Shown one piece after another: positions 16,984 to 25,795 of a DNA stretch of 57,133 bases. Source of the stretch: an uncultured Clostridia bacterium. GTDB taxonomy: Bacteria; Bacillota; Clostridia; Christensenellales; UBA1242. The DNA lies in the NCBI GenBank assembly GCA_947062475.1, contig CAMSQA010000009.1:1-57133 (forward strand). The letters are read 5' to 3'. The notes below the pieces were generated by a model. The model searched no databases. It was not told the DNA's origin and worked only from the letters and a program-made list of their open reading frames with translations. The translations under genes and the position numbers were made by a program. Positions within the stretch are counted from its first letter, which is position 1; every line of letters begins with the position of its first letter.

Positions 16984-18012
16984 TTATTTCATTTGATCTA
17001 AAAACCTAATATCATTTTTGTATAAGTATTTTATATTTCCAATACTGTTTAAAATCATAGCCGTTCTGTCAAGACCAAATCCAAAAGCAAATCCCCTATA
17101 TTTTTTGCTGTCAATTCCAGAAATTTCTAAAACTTTTGGATTGACAATGCCTGCCCCCAAAAGTTCAAGCATTCCAGTAGATTTACAAAGACTGCAACCT
17201 TTTCCATGACAAGTTGGACAAGACACATCCACTTCAATACTAGGTTCAGTAAAAGGGAAAAAAGATGGTCTAAATCTTATTGTTGTATCTTCACCAAATA
17301 GTCGTTTCATCAATATTGTCAACATTGATTTTAGGTCTGCCATTGAAACATTTTCATCTATTACAAGCCCTTCTAGTTGATGGAATATAGGACTATGTGT
17401 AGAATCACTATCATTTCGATATGTTTTTCCTGGACATATAATCTTAAATGGTGGCTTGCGTATTTCCATTTCGCGAGCTTGAACTGCTGATGTTTGAGAA
17501 CGAAGCAAAATATTATCATTTATAAAGAAAGTATCTTGCATATCACGAGAAGGATGATTTTTTGGTATATTCATTGCTTCAAAATTATAATAATCGCTTT
17601 CTACTTCAGGTCCTTCAACAACAGAAAATCCCATCTTTACGCATATATCAATCATTTTATCAATTACATCTGAAATTGGATGAACAGCCCCCTTTGATTG
17701 GCATTTTGCAGGTTCTGTGATATCTATTTTTTCATTTTCAAGTTTTTCATTTAATTCTTGATTTTTAAATTGATTTTCCTTCATTGCAAGAGAATTTTCT
17801 ATCGCATTTCTCACCTCATTAATTAAAGCACCAACACGTGGTCTATCTTGAGGCTCAACATCTCTCATCCCTTTAGAAATTAATGTAAGAGTGCCATTTT
17901 TCCCGAAAACTCTCACTCTAATGTCCGCCAACTTTTTTCTTTCGCTATATTGAATTAAATCTATTTCTCCTAAAACCGTATTTTTTAAAATATCAAGCTC
18001 TTCTATCAACAT
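16984..18012 (-). CDS. pheS: Phenylalanyl-tRNA synthetase alpha subunit
   Basis: Catalytic subunit of PheRS, 342 residues. An N-terminal coiled coil (about 1-85) precedes the class II core with the motif 2 region (KTYRNDSDSTHSPIFHQLEGLVID), FRPSFFPFTEPSIEVDVSC and motif 3 (GFAFGFGLDRTAMI). A four-cysteine cluster, CPTCHGKGCSLC, stands where many Firmicutes PheS proteins carry a CxxCxGxGC-type loop. The ATG at 18012 follows GGAGG; 14 extra codons of open frame upstream have no ribosome site. Expression is controlled by a T-box upstream that reads tRNA-Phe charging. Confidence 0.97.
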   Translation of the reverse strand: MLIEELDILKNTVLGEIDLIQYSERKKLADIRVRVFGKNGTLTLISKGMRDVEPQDRPRVGALINEVRNAIENSLAMKENQFKNQELNEKLENEKIDITEPAKCQSKGAVHPISDVIDKMIDICVKMGFSVVEGPEVESDYYNFEAMNIPKNHPSRDMQDTFFINDNILLRSQTSAVQAREMEIRKPPFKIICPGKTYRNDSDSTHSPIFHQLEGLVIDENVSMADLKSMLTILMKRLFGEDTTIRFRPSFFPFTEPSIEVDVSCPTCHGKGCSLCKSTGMLELLGAGIVNPKVLEISGIDSKKYRGFAFGFGLDRTAMILNSIGNIKYLYKNDIRFLDQMK

Positions 18013-18065
18013 TTTTCCTCCATATAAACTAATTTTTAAACTCTTTTTCAGCATTAAATAAAACT

Positions 18066-18345
18066 ATAAAAAGAGAAAAAGTCCTCTTCGCATTAGGACG
18101 AAAGAAGACTTTTTCGTGGTACCACCTAAATTCAATAAGGAAATCTCCCTTATTCTTATTATCATCTTTTACGCAGATCTACGGCAAAAACTAATCAATA
18201 AAAATATATTTATCTTTTTTATTTTTCATCTTCACAGCTAAAAAGTGAATTCACAAGTATTTATATCACCCACATTTCAGCTAACAGCAGGCTCTCTGAG
18301 ATTAAATTTTCTTGCTACTACTCTTTCATTATCGCTTTTATATTT
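18066..18345 (-). promoter_or_regulatory. T-box riboswitch, phenylalanine-specific, of pheS-pheT
   Basis: Read on the minus strand, this leader ends with the T-box core TTAGGTGGTACCACG (about 18112-18126) and a terminator made of AAAAAGTCTTCTTTCG pairing with the GCGAAGAGGACTTTTT side. Upstream, Stem I contains GAGAGCC and a specifier region GTGAATTCAC in which UUC, a Phe codon, is the likely specifier. Uncharged tRNA-Phe would bind there and, through its free CCA end, stabilise the antiterminator. The layout and position 55 bases before pheS agree. The Stem I boundaries were drawn by eye. Confidence 0.93.
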
Positions 18346-18349
18346 ACTA

Positions 18350-18378
18350 ATTATATAAATAGAATATATTCATGTCAA
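18350..18378 (-). promoter_or_regulatory. sigma-A promoter of the pheS T-box unit
   Basis: On the minus strand TTGACA (18373-18378), 17 bp, TATAAT (18350-18355). Both boxes are perfect consensus. Confidence 0.9.
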
Positions 18379-18395
18379 GCAAAATTAATAATGTT

Positions 18396-18423
18396 TTGAA
18401 ATTTACATTTTTTGTGCTATAAT
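18396..18423 (+). promoter_or_regulatory. sigma-A promoter adjoining the RluA-type start codon
   Basis: TTGAAA (18396-18401), 16 bp, TATAAT (18418-18423). The ATG at 18430 is six bases after the -10 box, at the predicted transcript start. Confidence 0.75.
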
Positions 18424-18429
18424 GCTTTT

Positions 18430-19305
18430 ATGAAATTTCATGAATTTAATATTGTAAAAGATTATAAATCAATCTACTATTTCTTAAAAGATGAAGGATT
18501 TTCAGAAAATTTTATTACAAACCTCAGAAAACACTGCGGGAATTTTGTATTAAATGACGAAACAGTCAATATAAGAACTCCTTTAAAAATTGGCGACAAA
18601 TTAAAAATCAATAACAATCCAAATACTAAAACAGCTATTATGCATTGCATACTACCACTAGATATAGTGTATGAAGATGAAAACTACCTACTAGTAAATA
18701 AAACCAGCGGTTTATCATGTATGCCAAACAAAAGACATTATACAAAAAATCTTGCTGGCGGAATTTGCAACTATATGAAAGATAAAGATGAAAATTTTGT
18801 ATTAAGAATATTAAATCGTCTAGATAAAGACACTGCAGGAATAATCATAATCGCTAAAGATAGCATTTCTCAAAATAAAATTCAAGATGTTGAAAAAACT
18901 TATTTTGCAATTTGTGAAGGAAAAATAGACAAAGAAATGACTATAAATAGAAAAATTAAAACCATAACTACAAATGGTATTAATCAACAAAAAAGAATTA
19001 TTTCAGAGGAAGGACAAGATGCAATAACTCTTATATCCCCTGTTAATTATAACGATTTTCATTCATTAATTAAAATTAAACTTGTTCATGGTAGAACTCA
19101 CCAAATCAGAATTCATCTTTCTTCAATTGGTCATCCTCTTACTGGAGATGCATTATATGGCTTAAAATCGGATTACATAGATCATGCAGCACTTGTATGC
19201 AAAGAAATTGGTTTTTATCATTATATAGAAAAAGAACATAAAAAATTTGAAATTGAATATCCAGAAGATTTTAAAAACTTGCTTAGTAAAGTAAATCTTA
19301 TTTAA
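18430..19305 (+). CDS. RluA-family pseudouridine synthase
   Basis: Isomerises specific uridines in rRNA or tRNA to pseudouridine. The 291-residue protein has an N-terminal S4-like region (about 20-65, with NDETVNIRTPLKIGDKL) and the synthase domain. The catalytic motif is ILNRLDKDTAGIIIIAK, with the aspartate in RLDKDT, followed by VHGRTHQIRIHLSSIGHPLTGDALYG. This places it in the RluA/RluD group; the target nucleotide cannot be read from sequence. The ATG at 18430 has no ribosome-binding site and coincides with the predicted transcription start, so it is probably leaderless. It ends convergently with asnS. Confidence 0.93.
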   Translation: MKFHEFNIVKDYKSIYYFLKDEGFSENFITNLRKHCGNFVLNDETVNIRTPLKIGDKLKINNNPNTKTAIMHCILPLDIVYEDENYLLVNKTSGLSCMPNKRHYTKNLAGGICNYMKDKDENFVLRILNRLDKDTAGIIIIAKDSISQNKIQDVEKTYFAICEGKIDKEMTINRKIKTITTNGINQQKRIISEEGQDAITLISPVNYNDFHSLIKIKLVHGRTHQIRIHLSSIGHPLTGDALYGLKSDYIDHAALVCKEIGFYHYIEKEHKKFEIEYPEDFKNLLSKVNLI

Positions 19306-19366
19306 TTCTAAAATTGCATAATAAAATATAAAACATAATATAATTTAGCCAAACTTCTTTTATATC

Positions 19367-19396
19367 AAAAAAAACTATCCAAAGGATAGTTTTTAA
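19367..19396. terminator. bidirectional terminator
   Basis: AAAAACTATCC/GGATAGTTTTT serves the convergent RluA-type gene (+) and asnS (-). Confidence 0.88.
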
Positions 19397-19418
19397 TTTA
19401 TTATAATAATTCATCTCA

Positions 19419-20801
19419 TTAAAATTCACAATTGTTTGGAGTTCTCGGAAACAAAATTACATCTCTTATATTTGAAATACCTGTTATATACATAAGTATT
19501 CTTTCAAAACCAAGTCCAAATCCACTATGTTCAACAGAACCGAATTTACGTAGATTCAAATACCACCAATAATCCTCTTCTTTAAGGTTTAAAGTTTTCA
19601 TATGGTTTAATAATTTATCATAATCCGTTTCTCTTTCACTTCCACCAGTCACTTCACCAATTCCTGGGAAAAGCAAATCACAAGCTCTTACAGTTTTTCC
19701 ATCATCATTTTGTTTCATATAGAAAGCTTTAATCTCTTTTGGATAGTCAGTAACAAAAACAGGTCGTTTAAACACTAATTCACTAAGATATCTTTCATGT
19801 TCTGTCTGTATATCACTTCCCCATTTAACAGGAAAATCAAATTTATCATTATTTTTTTGCAAAATTTCAATAGCTTCAGTATAAGTAATCTTTCCGAAAT
19901 CACTTTTTATTACGTTATCTAATCTTTCAAACAATCCTTTATCAACAAAATCATTGAAAAATTTCATCTCATCAGGACATCTTTCAAGTATTTTGGTCAT
20001 AATAAATTTCATCATTTCTTCTTCAAGGTCCATTAAACCCTCAAGGTCAAGGAAACAAACTTCTGGCTCAAGATGCCAAAATTCATTTACATGTCGAGTT
20101 GTATTGCTGTTTTCTGCCCTAAATGAAGGACCAAAAGTATAAATTTTCCCAAATGCAAAAGCACAAGCTTCACCTTCAAGTTGCCCTGTTGGACTTAAAT
20201 AAACTTTTTTACCAAAAAGTTCATCTTCAGGTTGAAATTTTTTATTCTCATCATAAATATTTTGTGTTGTCACCCTAAACAAATCACTACCACCTTCACA
20301 ATCTGAAGATGTCAATAAAGGAGTGTGAACATGAACAAATCCTTTTTGTTCAAAAAATTCATGTAAAATAAAAGCAAGCTTACTTCTTACTCTAAATACC
20401 GCGTTAAATAAATTTGCACGAGGTCTTAGATAGGCAATTTCTCTTAAAAATTCAAGCGAATGCCTTTTCTTTTGCAATGGGTATTCATTGTCTGTAGCAT
20501 TGATAATGTTGATTACTTTCGCTTGTAATTCAAAAGGTTGTTTATTTTCAGGTGTCAAAACTATATTTCCTTTGCACATAATAGAAGAACCAGTATTCAA
20601 CTTTTCAATTGTATCAAAATTTGATATCTTTTCTTTATCAAAAAAGATTTGCAAGCTTTTAAAGCAAGTTCCATCAGATAATTCAATAAATCCAAATTTA
20701 CCGTTAGTTCGACAACTTTTTACCCATCCTGCAACTACTATTTCTTTATCTACAAATTCATCTGTTTTATCGTAAATTGATTTAATATCTTCTTTAATCA
20801 T
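19419..20801 (-). CDS. asnS: Asparaginyl-tRNA synthetase
   Basis: Charges tRNA-Asn. The 460-residue class IIb enzyme has the N-terminal OB-fold anticodon-binding domain (about 18-105, with VAGWVKSCRTNGKFGFIELSDG) and the catalytic core: FVHVHTPLLTSSDCEG, YLSPTGQLEGE, motif 2 (GPSFRAENSNTTRH) and motif 3 (GFGLGFERILMYITG). The TxHxxEFW-type segment (RHVNEFWHLEPE) favours asparagine over aspartate. Length is typical. The leader is about 70 bases without a visible T-box. It forms its own transcription unit, with a terminator shared with the convergent gene. Confidence 0.96.
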   Translation of the reverse strand: MIKEDIKSIYDKTDEFVDKEIVVAGWVKSCRTNGKFGFIELSDGTCFKSLQIFFDKEKISNFDTIEKLNTGSSIMCKGNIVLTPENKQPFELQAKVINIINATDNEYPLQKKRHSLEFLREIAYLRPRANLFNAVFRVRSKLAFILHEFFEQKGFVHVHTPLLTSSDCEGGSDLFRVTTQNIYDENKKFQPEDELFGKKVYLSPTGQLEGEACAFAFGKIYTFGPSFRAENSNTTRHVNEFWHLEPEVCFLDLEGLMDLEEEMMKFIMTKILERCPDEMKFFNDFVDKGLFERLDNVIKSDFGKITYTEAIEILQKNNDKFDFPVKWGSDIQTEHERYLSELVFKRPVFVTDYPKEIKAFYMKQNDDGKTVRACDLLFPGIGEVTGGSERETDYDKLLNHMKTLNLKEEDYWWYLNLRKFGSVEHSGFGLGFERILMYITGISNIRDVILFPRTPNNCEF

Positions 20802-20879
20802 AAATTCTCCTTCATAAATAAGAATAATTTAAATTCATAAAAATAAACAAATTGATTTAAAATTACCCTATGATATAAG

Positions 20880-20907
20880 ATTATATCACATTTTTTCATC
20901 TTATCAA
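20880..20907 (-). promoter_or_regulatory. sigma-A promoter of asnS
   Basis: On the minus strand TTGATA (20902-20907), 16 bp, TATAAT (20880-20885). Confidence 0.75.
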
Positions 20908-20919
20908 AACAAATTAACA

Positions 20920-20951
20920 AAAATCTCTATCTTGATAATAGAGATTTTTTA
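20920..20951 (-). terminator. terminator after the small lipoprotein gene
   Basis: On the minus strand AAAAATCTCTAT/ATAGAGATTTTT forms the stem just after the stop codon at 20973, and the arm ends in T's. Confidence 0.8.
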
Positions 20952-20972
20952 TTTTAAAAATCAAAGTATATT

Positions 20973-21425
20973 TTATAAAGCCTCAATCCATCCATTCATA
21001 TATAAATTGACGTTATTATTCATAACGAATGAAAATTCCAAAACTTGATATCCATTCTTTTCAGAAATATCATAATCAATAAGACTATCGTTTATCTTGA
21101 TTTCTACATTATTAGAAAAAGGCATAAGATAAATATTAAAGTTTACTTCAGTGTCTTGTTTTATATTTTCTAAAATATTCACACCATTCGTTTCTATGTA
21201 TGCTACATAAAGATCTTTAAAATCTGATACTTCAACTGCATATATTTCTCCAAGCTTTTCTGGACAATTTAATCCTTCAAAACATTCTGAATTGATGTCA
21301 AATGTAATTTTATAATAATTTTCTTCATTCATAATATTACTTGTAGAATTTGAGCCACAAGAAATAAGCAATGGAATACATAGCATAATAAAAACTAAAA
21401 CTAAAATTTTTGATAATTTTTTCAT
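20973..21425 (-). CDS. Small predicted lipoprotein of unknown function
   Basis: A 150-residue protein with a clear type II signal peptide: a basic start (MKKLSK), a hydrophobic core and the lipobox LLISCG, so Cys23 would be lipidated and the rest exposed outside the membrane. The mature part is acidic and looks beta-rich, with one more pair of cysteines (CFEGLNC). I do not recognise a family. AGGGAG lies upstream of the ATG, and a terminator follows the stop, so it is a single-gene unit between asnS and the phosphorylase relic. The role is unknown; lipid anchoring is inferred from the signal alone. Confidence 0.8.
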   Translation of the reverse strand: MKKLSKILVLVFIMLCIPLLISCGSNSTSNIMNEENYYKITFDINSECFEGLNCPEKLGEIYAVEVSDFKDLYVAYIETNGVNILENIKQDTEVNFNIYLMPFSNNVEIKINDSLIDYDISEKNGYQVLEFSFVMNNNVNLYMNGWIEAL

Positions 21426-21635
21426 AATTAATCTCCCTCAATCAATAAAAAGTATATCATAAATTAGTGTCTTATCAAATTAAATTTAAATGTTTTTTCG
21501 TGTTTTTTTTATAAAAAATGACAATTTTAGACATTGCTATAATAATTATCTTTTATTTCCATTAATTAGATTTTTTACTCATTAATTTGTTTGTTTTTAA
21601 TTAATAAATATGATTCAACGAATTCAATCATAAGC

Positions 21636-21815
21636 TTAATAATATCGTTTTTTATATCCTTTTGTTGGATGCCATGCCCAACCTGATTGTTTTACAGCGT
21701 ATGAAAAATATAAACGTTGAGCAAACTTATAACCTCTGTATTTTGCAATAGACGCCCAAGCAGCATATTCCATTTCAAAACAAACAGCTTTTAATTTGAT
21801 ATTAAAATATTTCCT
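21636..21815 (-). pseudogene. remnant of a nucleoside phosphorylase C-terminus
   Basis: Read on the minus strand, the open stretch ends at a TAA at 21636 and contains FEMEYAAWASIAKYRG then KFAQRLYF and SGWAWHPTKGYKK. This matches the C-terminal end of the PNP/uridine phosphorylase superfamily, where an ME[CA]-type motif contacts the sugar and an RG..F/V strand follows. Only about 55 residues remain; an in-frame TGA at 21816-21818 blocks the frame and the tRNA-Leu terminator follows, so the N-terminal three quarters is gone. A 45-codon frame from the ATG at 21773 could still be translated. It lies directly downstream of tRNA-Leu. Confidence 0.7.
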
Positions 21816-21837
21816 TCAAATGGTTTTAAATATAAAT

Positions 21838-21865
21838 AAAAAAACAATTCATAAGAATTGTTTTT
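21838..21865 (-). terminator. terminator of tRNA-Leu
   Basis: On the minus strand AAAACAATTC/GAATTGTTTT is followed by T's, directly after the CCA end. Confidence 0.9.
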
Positions 21866-21947
21866 TGGTGCGGGCGGTGGGAGTCGAACCCACACCCTTT
21901 CGGACTTGCCCCTTAAACAAGCGCGTCTGCCATTCCGCCACGCCCGC
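21866..21947 (-). tRNA. tRNA-Leu (anticodon AAG)
   Basis: The acceptor stem GCGGGCG/CGCCCGC is perfect, with CCA encoded. The anticodon stem CTTGT/GCAAG encloses loop TTAAGGG, giving anticodon AAG (reads CUU). The T-arm has GGTTCGACTCC. There is a class II variable arm, although short. It has its own promoter and terminator. Confidence 0.95.
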
Positions 21948-21976
21948 AATTTCATATGCATTTATCATGCTTTATT

Positions 21977-22005
21977 ATTATATCTATTTAATTATTATTT
22001 GTCAA
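21977..22005 (-). promoter_or_regulatory. sigma-A promoter of tRNA-Leu
   Basis: On the minus strand TTGACA (22000-22005), 17 bp, TATAAT (21977-21982), perfect consensus. Confidence 0.9.
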
Positions 22006-22065
22006 CTATTTTTATAAAAATTAAAAAGAAATTACACTTTTCTTAGATAATTTAGCAAAGTTTTT

Positions 22066-22096
22066 AAAAAAAATTGCCTGTTTTGGCAATTATTTT
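22066..22096 (-). terminator. terminator after the ferritin-like gene
   Basis: On the minus strand ATTGCC/GGCAAT plus a T-run. The stem overlaps the stop codon. Confidence 0.85.
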
Positions 22097-22377
22097 TCAT
22101 CAGTTTCCTGAAATTCCTTCAATCCTTTCTCAAATAGAGTCTTACTTTCTGGGTCTAATTTAAATAGCAAACCAAATAATTGCCCCACATGCAATTTCTC
22201 TTCTTTTGCTATATCCCTAATTGTATTTTGTGCAGCTGGCATTGTTGCTTGCAACAAGTGTGTTTCATAGCCAATAATTGCCTCAAGTTCTCCAATTATA
22301 TCCAATTTTGCATTTTGAGTCATGGTGTATATATTGTTGTTTGAATTATTGTCCAAAATATTAAAAATTCCTTTCAT
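22090..22377 (-). CDS. Small ferritin-like (rubrerythrin-superfamily) protein
   Basis: A 95-residue, all-helical protein. Two helices carry the di-iron-type ligands: an E...E..YE.H helix (ELEAIIGYETHLLQA) and, about 30 residues on, EEKLHVGQLFGLL. This is half of a normal four-helix ferritin-like bundle, so it would have to dimerise, as short encapsulin-associated ferritin-like proteins do. No encapsulin shell gene is in the window, and the cargo idea is inference only. The ATG at 22377 follows GGGAGG with five bases between; 17 codons of open frame upstream lack a site. It lies just downstream of clpX but has its own terminator. Confidence 0.8.
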   Translation of the reverse strand: MKGIFNILDNNSNNNIYTMTQNAKLDIIGELEAIIGYETHLLQATMPAAQNTIRDIAKEEKLHVGQLFGLLFKLDPESKTLFEKGLKEFQETDEK

Positions 22378-22451
22378 TACAACCTCCCTGTTTATATATT
22401 CAGATAATATTTCAAGTGTGTATACCATTTTGACATATAAAATTTATGTGT

Positions 22452-22487
22452 AAAAAAAGAGATGAATTAACACACCTCTTTTTTATC
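22452..22487 (-). terminator. terminator after clpX
   Basis: On the minus strand AGAGGTG/CATCTCT followed by seven T's, overlapping the clpX stop codon. Confidence 0.85.
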
Positions 22488-23720
22488 ATCAACTCTTTTT
22501 ATTATTTCTGGTTGCCCATCATCAAACTCTATAAACTTTGATGTAACAATAATTTTATCAACATCCTTTAAACTAGGAGCTTCATACATAAGTTTTGTCA
22601 TCTTAGATTCAATAATAGTCCTAAGCCCCCTTGCCCCCGTCTTTAATTCAATTGCTTTTTTTGCAATTGCAGATATTGCATCCTCTGTAAATTCAATATT
22701 GATATTATCAATTTTAAACATAAGATTATATTGCTTTATAAGCGAATTTTTAGGCTCTTTCAATATACGAACCAACGCTTTTTCATCAAGTTCATCAAGT
22801 CCCACCACAATAGGAAGTCTGCCTATAAATTCAGGTATTAAACCAAACTTTATAAAATCATTTGGTTGAATATCCTTCACATAATTTATGCTTTGAACAT
22901 TATTTTTAATATTTGCATTAAATCCTAAAGAAGTATCATTTTTTCTGCTTTCAACTATTTTATCAAGCCCTACAAAAGCTCCTCCACAAATAAAAAGAAT
23001 ATTTGTGGTATCAATTTGAATCATTTCTTGATGTGGATGCTTTCTTCCACCTTGAGGTGGAACATTTGCAACAGTGCTTTCTAAAATTTTAAGTAAAGCC
23101 TGTTGAACACCCTCGCCAGCCACATCACGTGTAATTGAAACATTTTGTGTCTTTCTTGCAATCTTATCAATTTCATCAATATAAATAATTCCGCGTTGAG
23201 CCTTCTCAATATCATAATCGGCATTTTGAATAAGTTTAAGCAAAATATTCTCAACATCGTCACCAACATATCCAGCTTCTGTCAATGTAGTAGCGTCAGC
23301 AGTCGCGAAAGGCACTTTTAATACTTTTGCAAGTGTTTTTGCCAAAAGTGTTTTTCCAGAACCAGAAGCACCAAATAAGAGGATGTTGCTTTTTTCAAGT
23401 TCAACATCTTCAGTTTCTTTTCTTAAATCTTTATCATGAATATAATTGAGCCTTTTATAGTGATTGTAAACAGCAACTGAAAGCACTTTCTTTGCCTCCT
23501 CTTGCCCTATAATATACTCGTCAAGTTTCCCTTTAATTTCACTAGGAGTAGGTAATTCAATTTTCTCAAACTTAGTTTTTTTGGCAACATCAACAATAAT
23601 ATCTTTGCAAATATCAATACATTCATCACAAATATATGAATCACCATTTGGACTGGCAATCATTTTTTTAGCGTCACGCTGACTTTTTCCGCAAAAACTG
23701 CATTTACATTCTTCACTCAT
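22467..23720 (-). CDS. clpX: ATP-dependent Clp protease ATPase subunit ClpX
   Basis: AAA+ unfoldase that feeds proteins to ClpP. The 417-residue protein has the N-terminal C4 zinc-binding domain (CSFCGKSQ... and CDECIDIC), Walker A (GASGSGKT, about 117-124), Walker B ([11 protein letters not shown]), the pore loop GYVGDDVE and the IGF-type ClpP-binding loop, here LGF (about residues 270-272). The sensor 2 motif GARGLR is present. Length is standard. It is the last gene of tig-clpP-clpX, a common order in bacteria, and a terminator overlaps its stop. Confidence 0.97.
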   Translation of the reverse strand: MSEECKCSFCGKSQRDAKKMIASPNGDSYICDECIDICKDIIVDVAKKTKFEKIELPTPSEIKGKLDEYIIGQEEAKKVLSVAVYNHYKRLNYIHDKDLRKETEDVELEKSNILLFGASGSGKTLLAKTLAKVLKVPFATADATTLTEAGYVGDDVENILLKLIQNADYDIEKAQRGIIYIDEIDKIARKTQNVSITRDVAGEGVQQALLKILESTVANVPPQGGRKHPHQEMIQIDTTNILFICGGAFVGLDKIVESRKNDTSLGFNANIKNNVQSINYVKDIQPNDFIKFGLIPEFIGRLPIVVGLDELDEKALVRILKEPKNSLIKQYNLMFKIDNINIEFTEDAISAIAKKAIELKTGARGLRTIIESKMTKLMYEAPSLKDVDKIIVTSKFIEFDDGQPEIIKRVDDKKEVC

Positions 23721-23731
23721 CTCGTCATCTC

Positions 23732-24325
23732 CTATTTAACTTTACAATCTCTAGATACGAAAATTTCATCAATAATTCCGTATTCTTTTGCCTCCTGTGC
23801 TGTCATATAGTTGTCTCTGTCTGTATCTTTTTCAACAATTTCAAGCGGTTTGCCTGTATTTTGACTTAACATTTGATTCATTCGTTCTTTTATATATTGT
23901 ATATGATTTGCTTGTATTTGAATGTCACTAACCTGACCTTGTGCACCGCCTAAAGGTTGATGAATCATAATTTCACTGTTGGGCAAAGCAAATCTTTTAC
24001 CCTTTGTGCCACCTGCAAGCAAAAAAGCACCCATTGATGCGGCACGACCAACACATATAGTCGAAACATCACATTTTATATATTTCATTGTATCATATAT
24101 TGCAAGCCCAGCACTAACACTTCCACCAGGACTATTAATATAAATAGATATATCCTTATTAGGATTTTTCCCCTCTAAGTAGATTAGTTGAGCAACAATA
24201 ATATTTGCAATATTATCATCAATCTCACCATTAAGAAAGATTATTCGATCTTCAAGCAACCTTGAATAAATATCATAAGATCTTTCGCTATTTCCTGTCT
24301 GATCAACCACCATAGGTATCAACAT
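23732..24325 (-). CDS. clpP: ATP-dependent Clp protease proteolytic subunit ClpP
   Basis: Serine peptidase that forms a double-heptameric chamber with ClpX. The 197-residue protein starts [20 protein letters not shown], normal for Firmicutes. The catalytic triad is visible: Ser in [14 protein letters not shown], His in MIHQPLGG, and Asp in the [13 protein letters not shown] region. It lies 11 bases upstream of clpX and about 60 bases downstream of tig, and is probably co-transcribed with both. Confidence 0.97.
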   Translation of the reverse strand: MLIPMVVDQTGNSERSYDIYSRLLEDRIIFLNGEIDDNIANIIVAQLIYLEGKNPNKDISIYINSPGGSVSAGLAIYDTMKYIKCDVSTICVGRAASMGAFLLAGGTKGKRFALPNSEIMIHQPLGGAQGQVSDIQIQANHIQYIKERMNQMLSQNTGKPLEIVEKDTDRDNYMTAQEAKEYGIIDEIFVSRDCKVK

Positions 24326-24388
24326 AATTTATAGCCTCCTGTAACAAAAGTTTATATTTTCAAACAAATAAATTATATGCCAAAACTC

Positions 24389-25669
24389 TTATTTATTTTC
24401 ATTTTTTGATTTAATAAAATTCAAGACTTTTGTCATAATTGCGTTGTTTTGGAAGAATAAGTAATCATCAGAAGACATAGCCTTTTTAAAATCATCAACA
24501 TTCATTTGATATTTGCCAGCATACTCAGCAATTTTTTCTTCAAGTTCTTGGGCAGAAACAGTGAGTTTGTATTCAGATATTATTCTTTGAAGAACAAGTC
24601 TTGTTTTAATATTTTTTTCCGCATCGTTTCTTCTTTCTGCCTTAAATTCCTCAATAGTTTTGCCTACATAAGATAAATAACCTTCTAAAGTCATTCCTTG
24701 ATGAGAAAGTCTATGTTCAAAATCATGAAGCATATTATCGACTTCAAAATCAATCATTGAATCTGAAAGGTCAATTCCACTCTTATCAGCAATAGCATCC
24801 AAGAGAGCAACTTCATATTCTCTTTCAACCTTTTCTTCATTTGCCTTTAATAAGTTTTCCCTTATTGATTTTTTATATTCTTCTAGAGTATCAAATTCTG
24901 TTGTATCAGCTACAAATTTATCATCTATTTCTGGGAGAACCTTTTTTTCAACCTTTTTAAGAGTCACCTTAAATACAACTGGCTTGCCTTTTAAGTTTTC
25001 AGCACCATAGTTTTCAGGAAAAGTAACATTAAGGTCTTTTACTTCACCCTTCTTCATGCCAACTACGCCTTCTTCAAAACCTTCAATAAAAGTATGAGAT
25101 CCAAGTTCTAATCTATAATCTGCTGACTCTCCACCTTCAAACTTTTCGCCATTTAAATAACCAACAAAATCAATGGTTGCAAAATCACCAATCTGTGCAA
25201 CTTTATCTTCTTCAACAAATCTTGCTCTTGTAGCTTTTGCTCTTTCAAGTTCTGCTTCAATTTGACTTTCTTCTACTTTTGCTTTTGCCTTTTTTACACC
25301 CAAAGTTTCAAATTTTGGAAGATTAAACTCAGGCATAAGATCAAATTTTAAAGTAGCTTCAAGACCAGTTTCTATTGTAAATTTGTTTAAATCAACATGA
25401 GGTTGACCAGCTGGAACAATATTTGTATTTTGTTCTAAAAATTTAGAATATTCTGAAGATATAACATCATCAAAAGCCTCATCAAAGAAAACTGAATCGC
25501 CAAAATTTTGTTCAATCACTTTTCTTGGTGCTTTTCCCTTTCTAAAACCTTGAATGTTATACTTGCCCTTATTTTTTTCATAAGCTCGATTAATTGCATT
25601 TTCCCATTCTTCTTTTGATATTTTGATATTCAAAACACCTTTTTTATCTTGTTTTTCAAACTTAAACAT
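24389..25669 (-). CDS. tig: Trigger factor
   Basis: Ribosome-bound chaperone that meets nascent chains at the exit tunnel. The 426-residue protein has the N-terminal ribosome-binding domain with the signature FRKGKAPRKV (about 42-51), a middle FKBP-type prolyl isomerase domain (about 155-245, with DFVGYLNGEKFEGG and FPENYGAENLKGK) and a long helical C-terminal substrate-binding domain. Length is typical. AAGGAG precedes the ATG. It heads the tig-clpP-clpX cluster. Confidence 0.97.
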   Translation of the reverse strand: MFKFEKQDKKGVLNIKISKEEWENAINRAYEKNKGKYNIQGFRKGKAPRKVIEQNFGDSVFFDEAFDDVISSEYSKFLEQNTNIVPAGQPHVDLNKFTIETGLEATLKFDLMPEFNLPKFETLGVKKAKAKVEESQIEAELERAKATRARFVEEDKVAQIGDFATIDFVGYLNGEKFEGGESADYRLELGSHTFIEGFEEGVVGMKKGEVKDLNVTFPENYGAENLKGKPVVFKVTLKKVEKKVLPEIDDKFVADTTEFDTLEEYKKSIRENLLKANEEKVEREYEVALLDAIADKSGIDLSDSMIDFEVDNMLHDFEHRLSHQGMTLEGYLSYVGKTIEEFKAERRNDAEKNIKTRLVLQRIISEYKLTVSAQELEEKIAEYAGKYQMNVDDFKKAMSSDDYLFFQNNAIMTKVLNFIKSKNENK

Positions 25670-25795
25670 ATATTTTCTCCTTTTTTTTATATAAAATTAC
25701 CATTAAATTTTACCATATTTTTATTATTTTAGCAAGCAAATTTAAACAAAGTTTATCATTGAATAAAATTTAATCGATTTGTATAAAAATCTTAT

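Noticed and set aside
21796..22046. Two open frames across the tRNA-Leu region
   Set aside because: They are translations of the tRNA complement and its flanks, a common false protein call.
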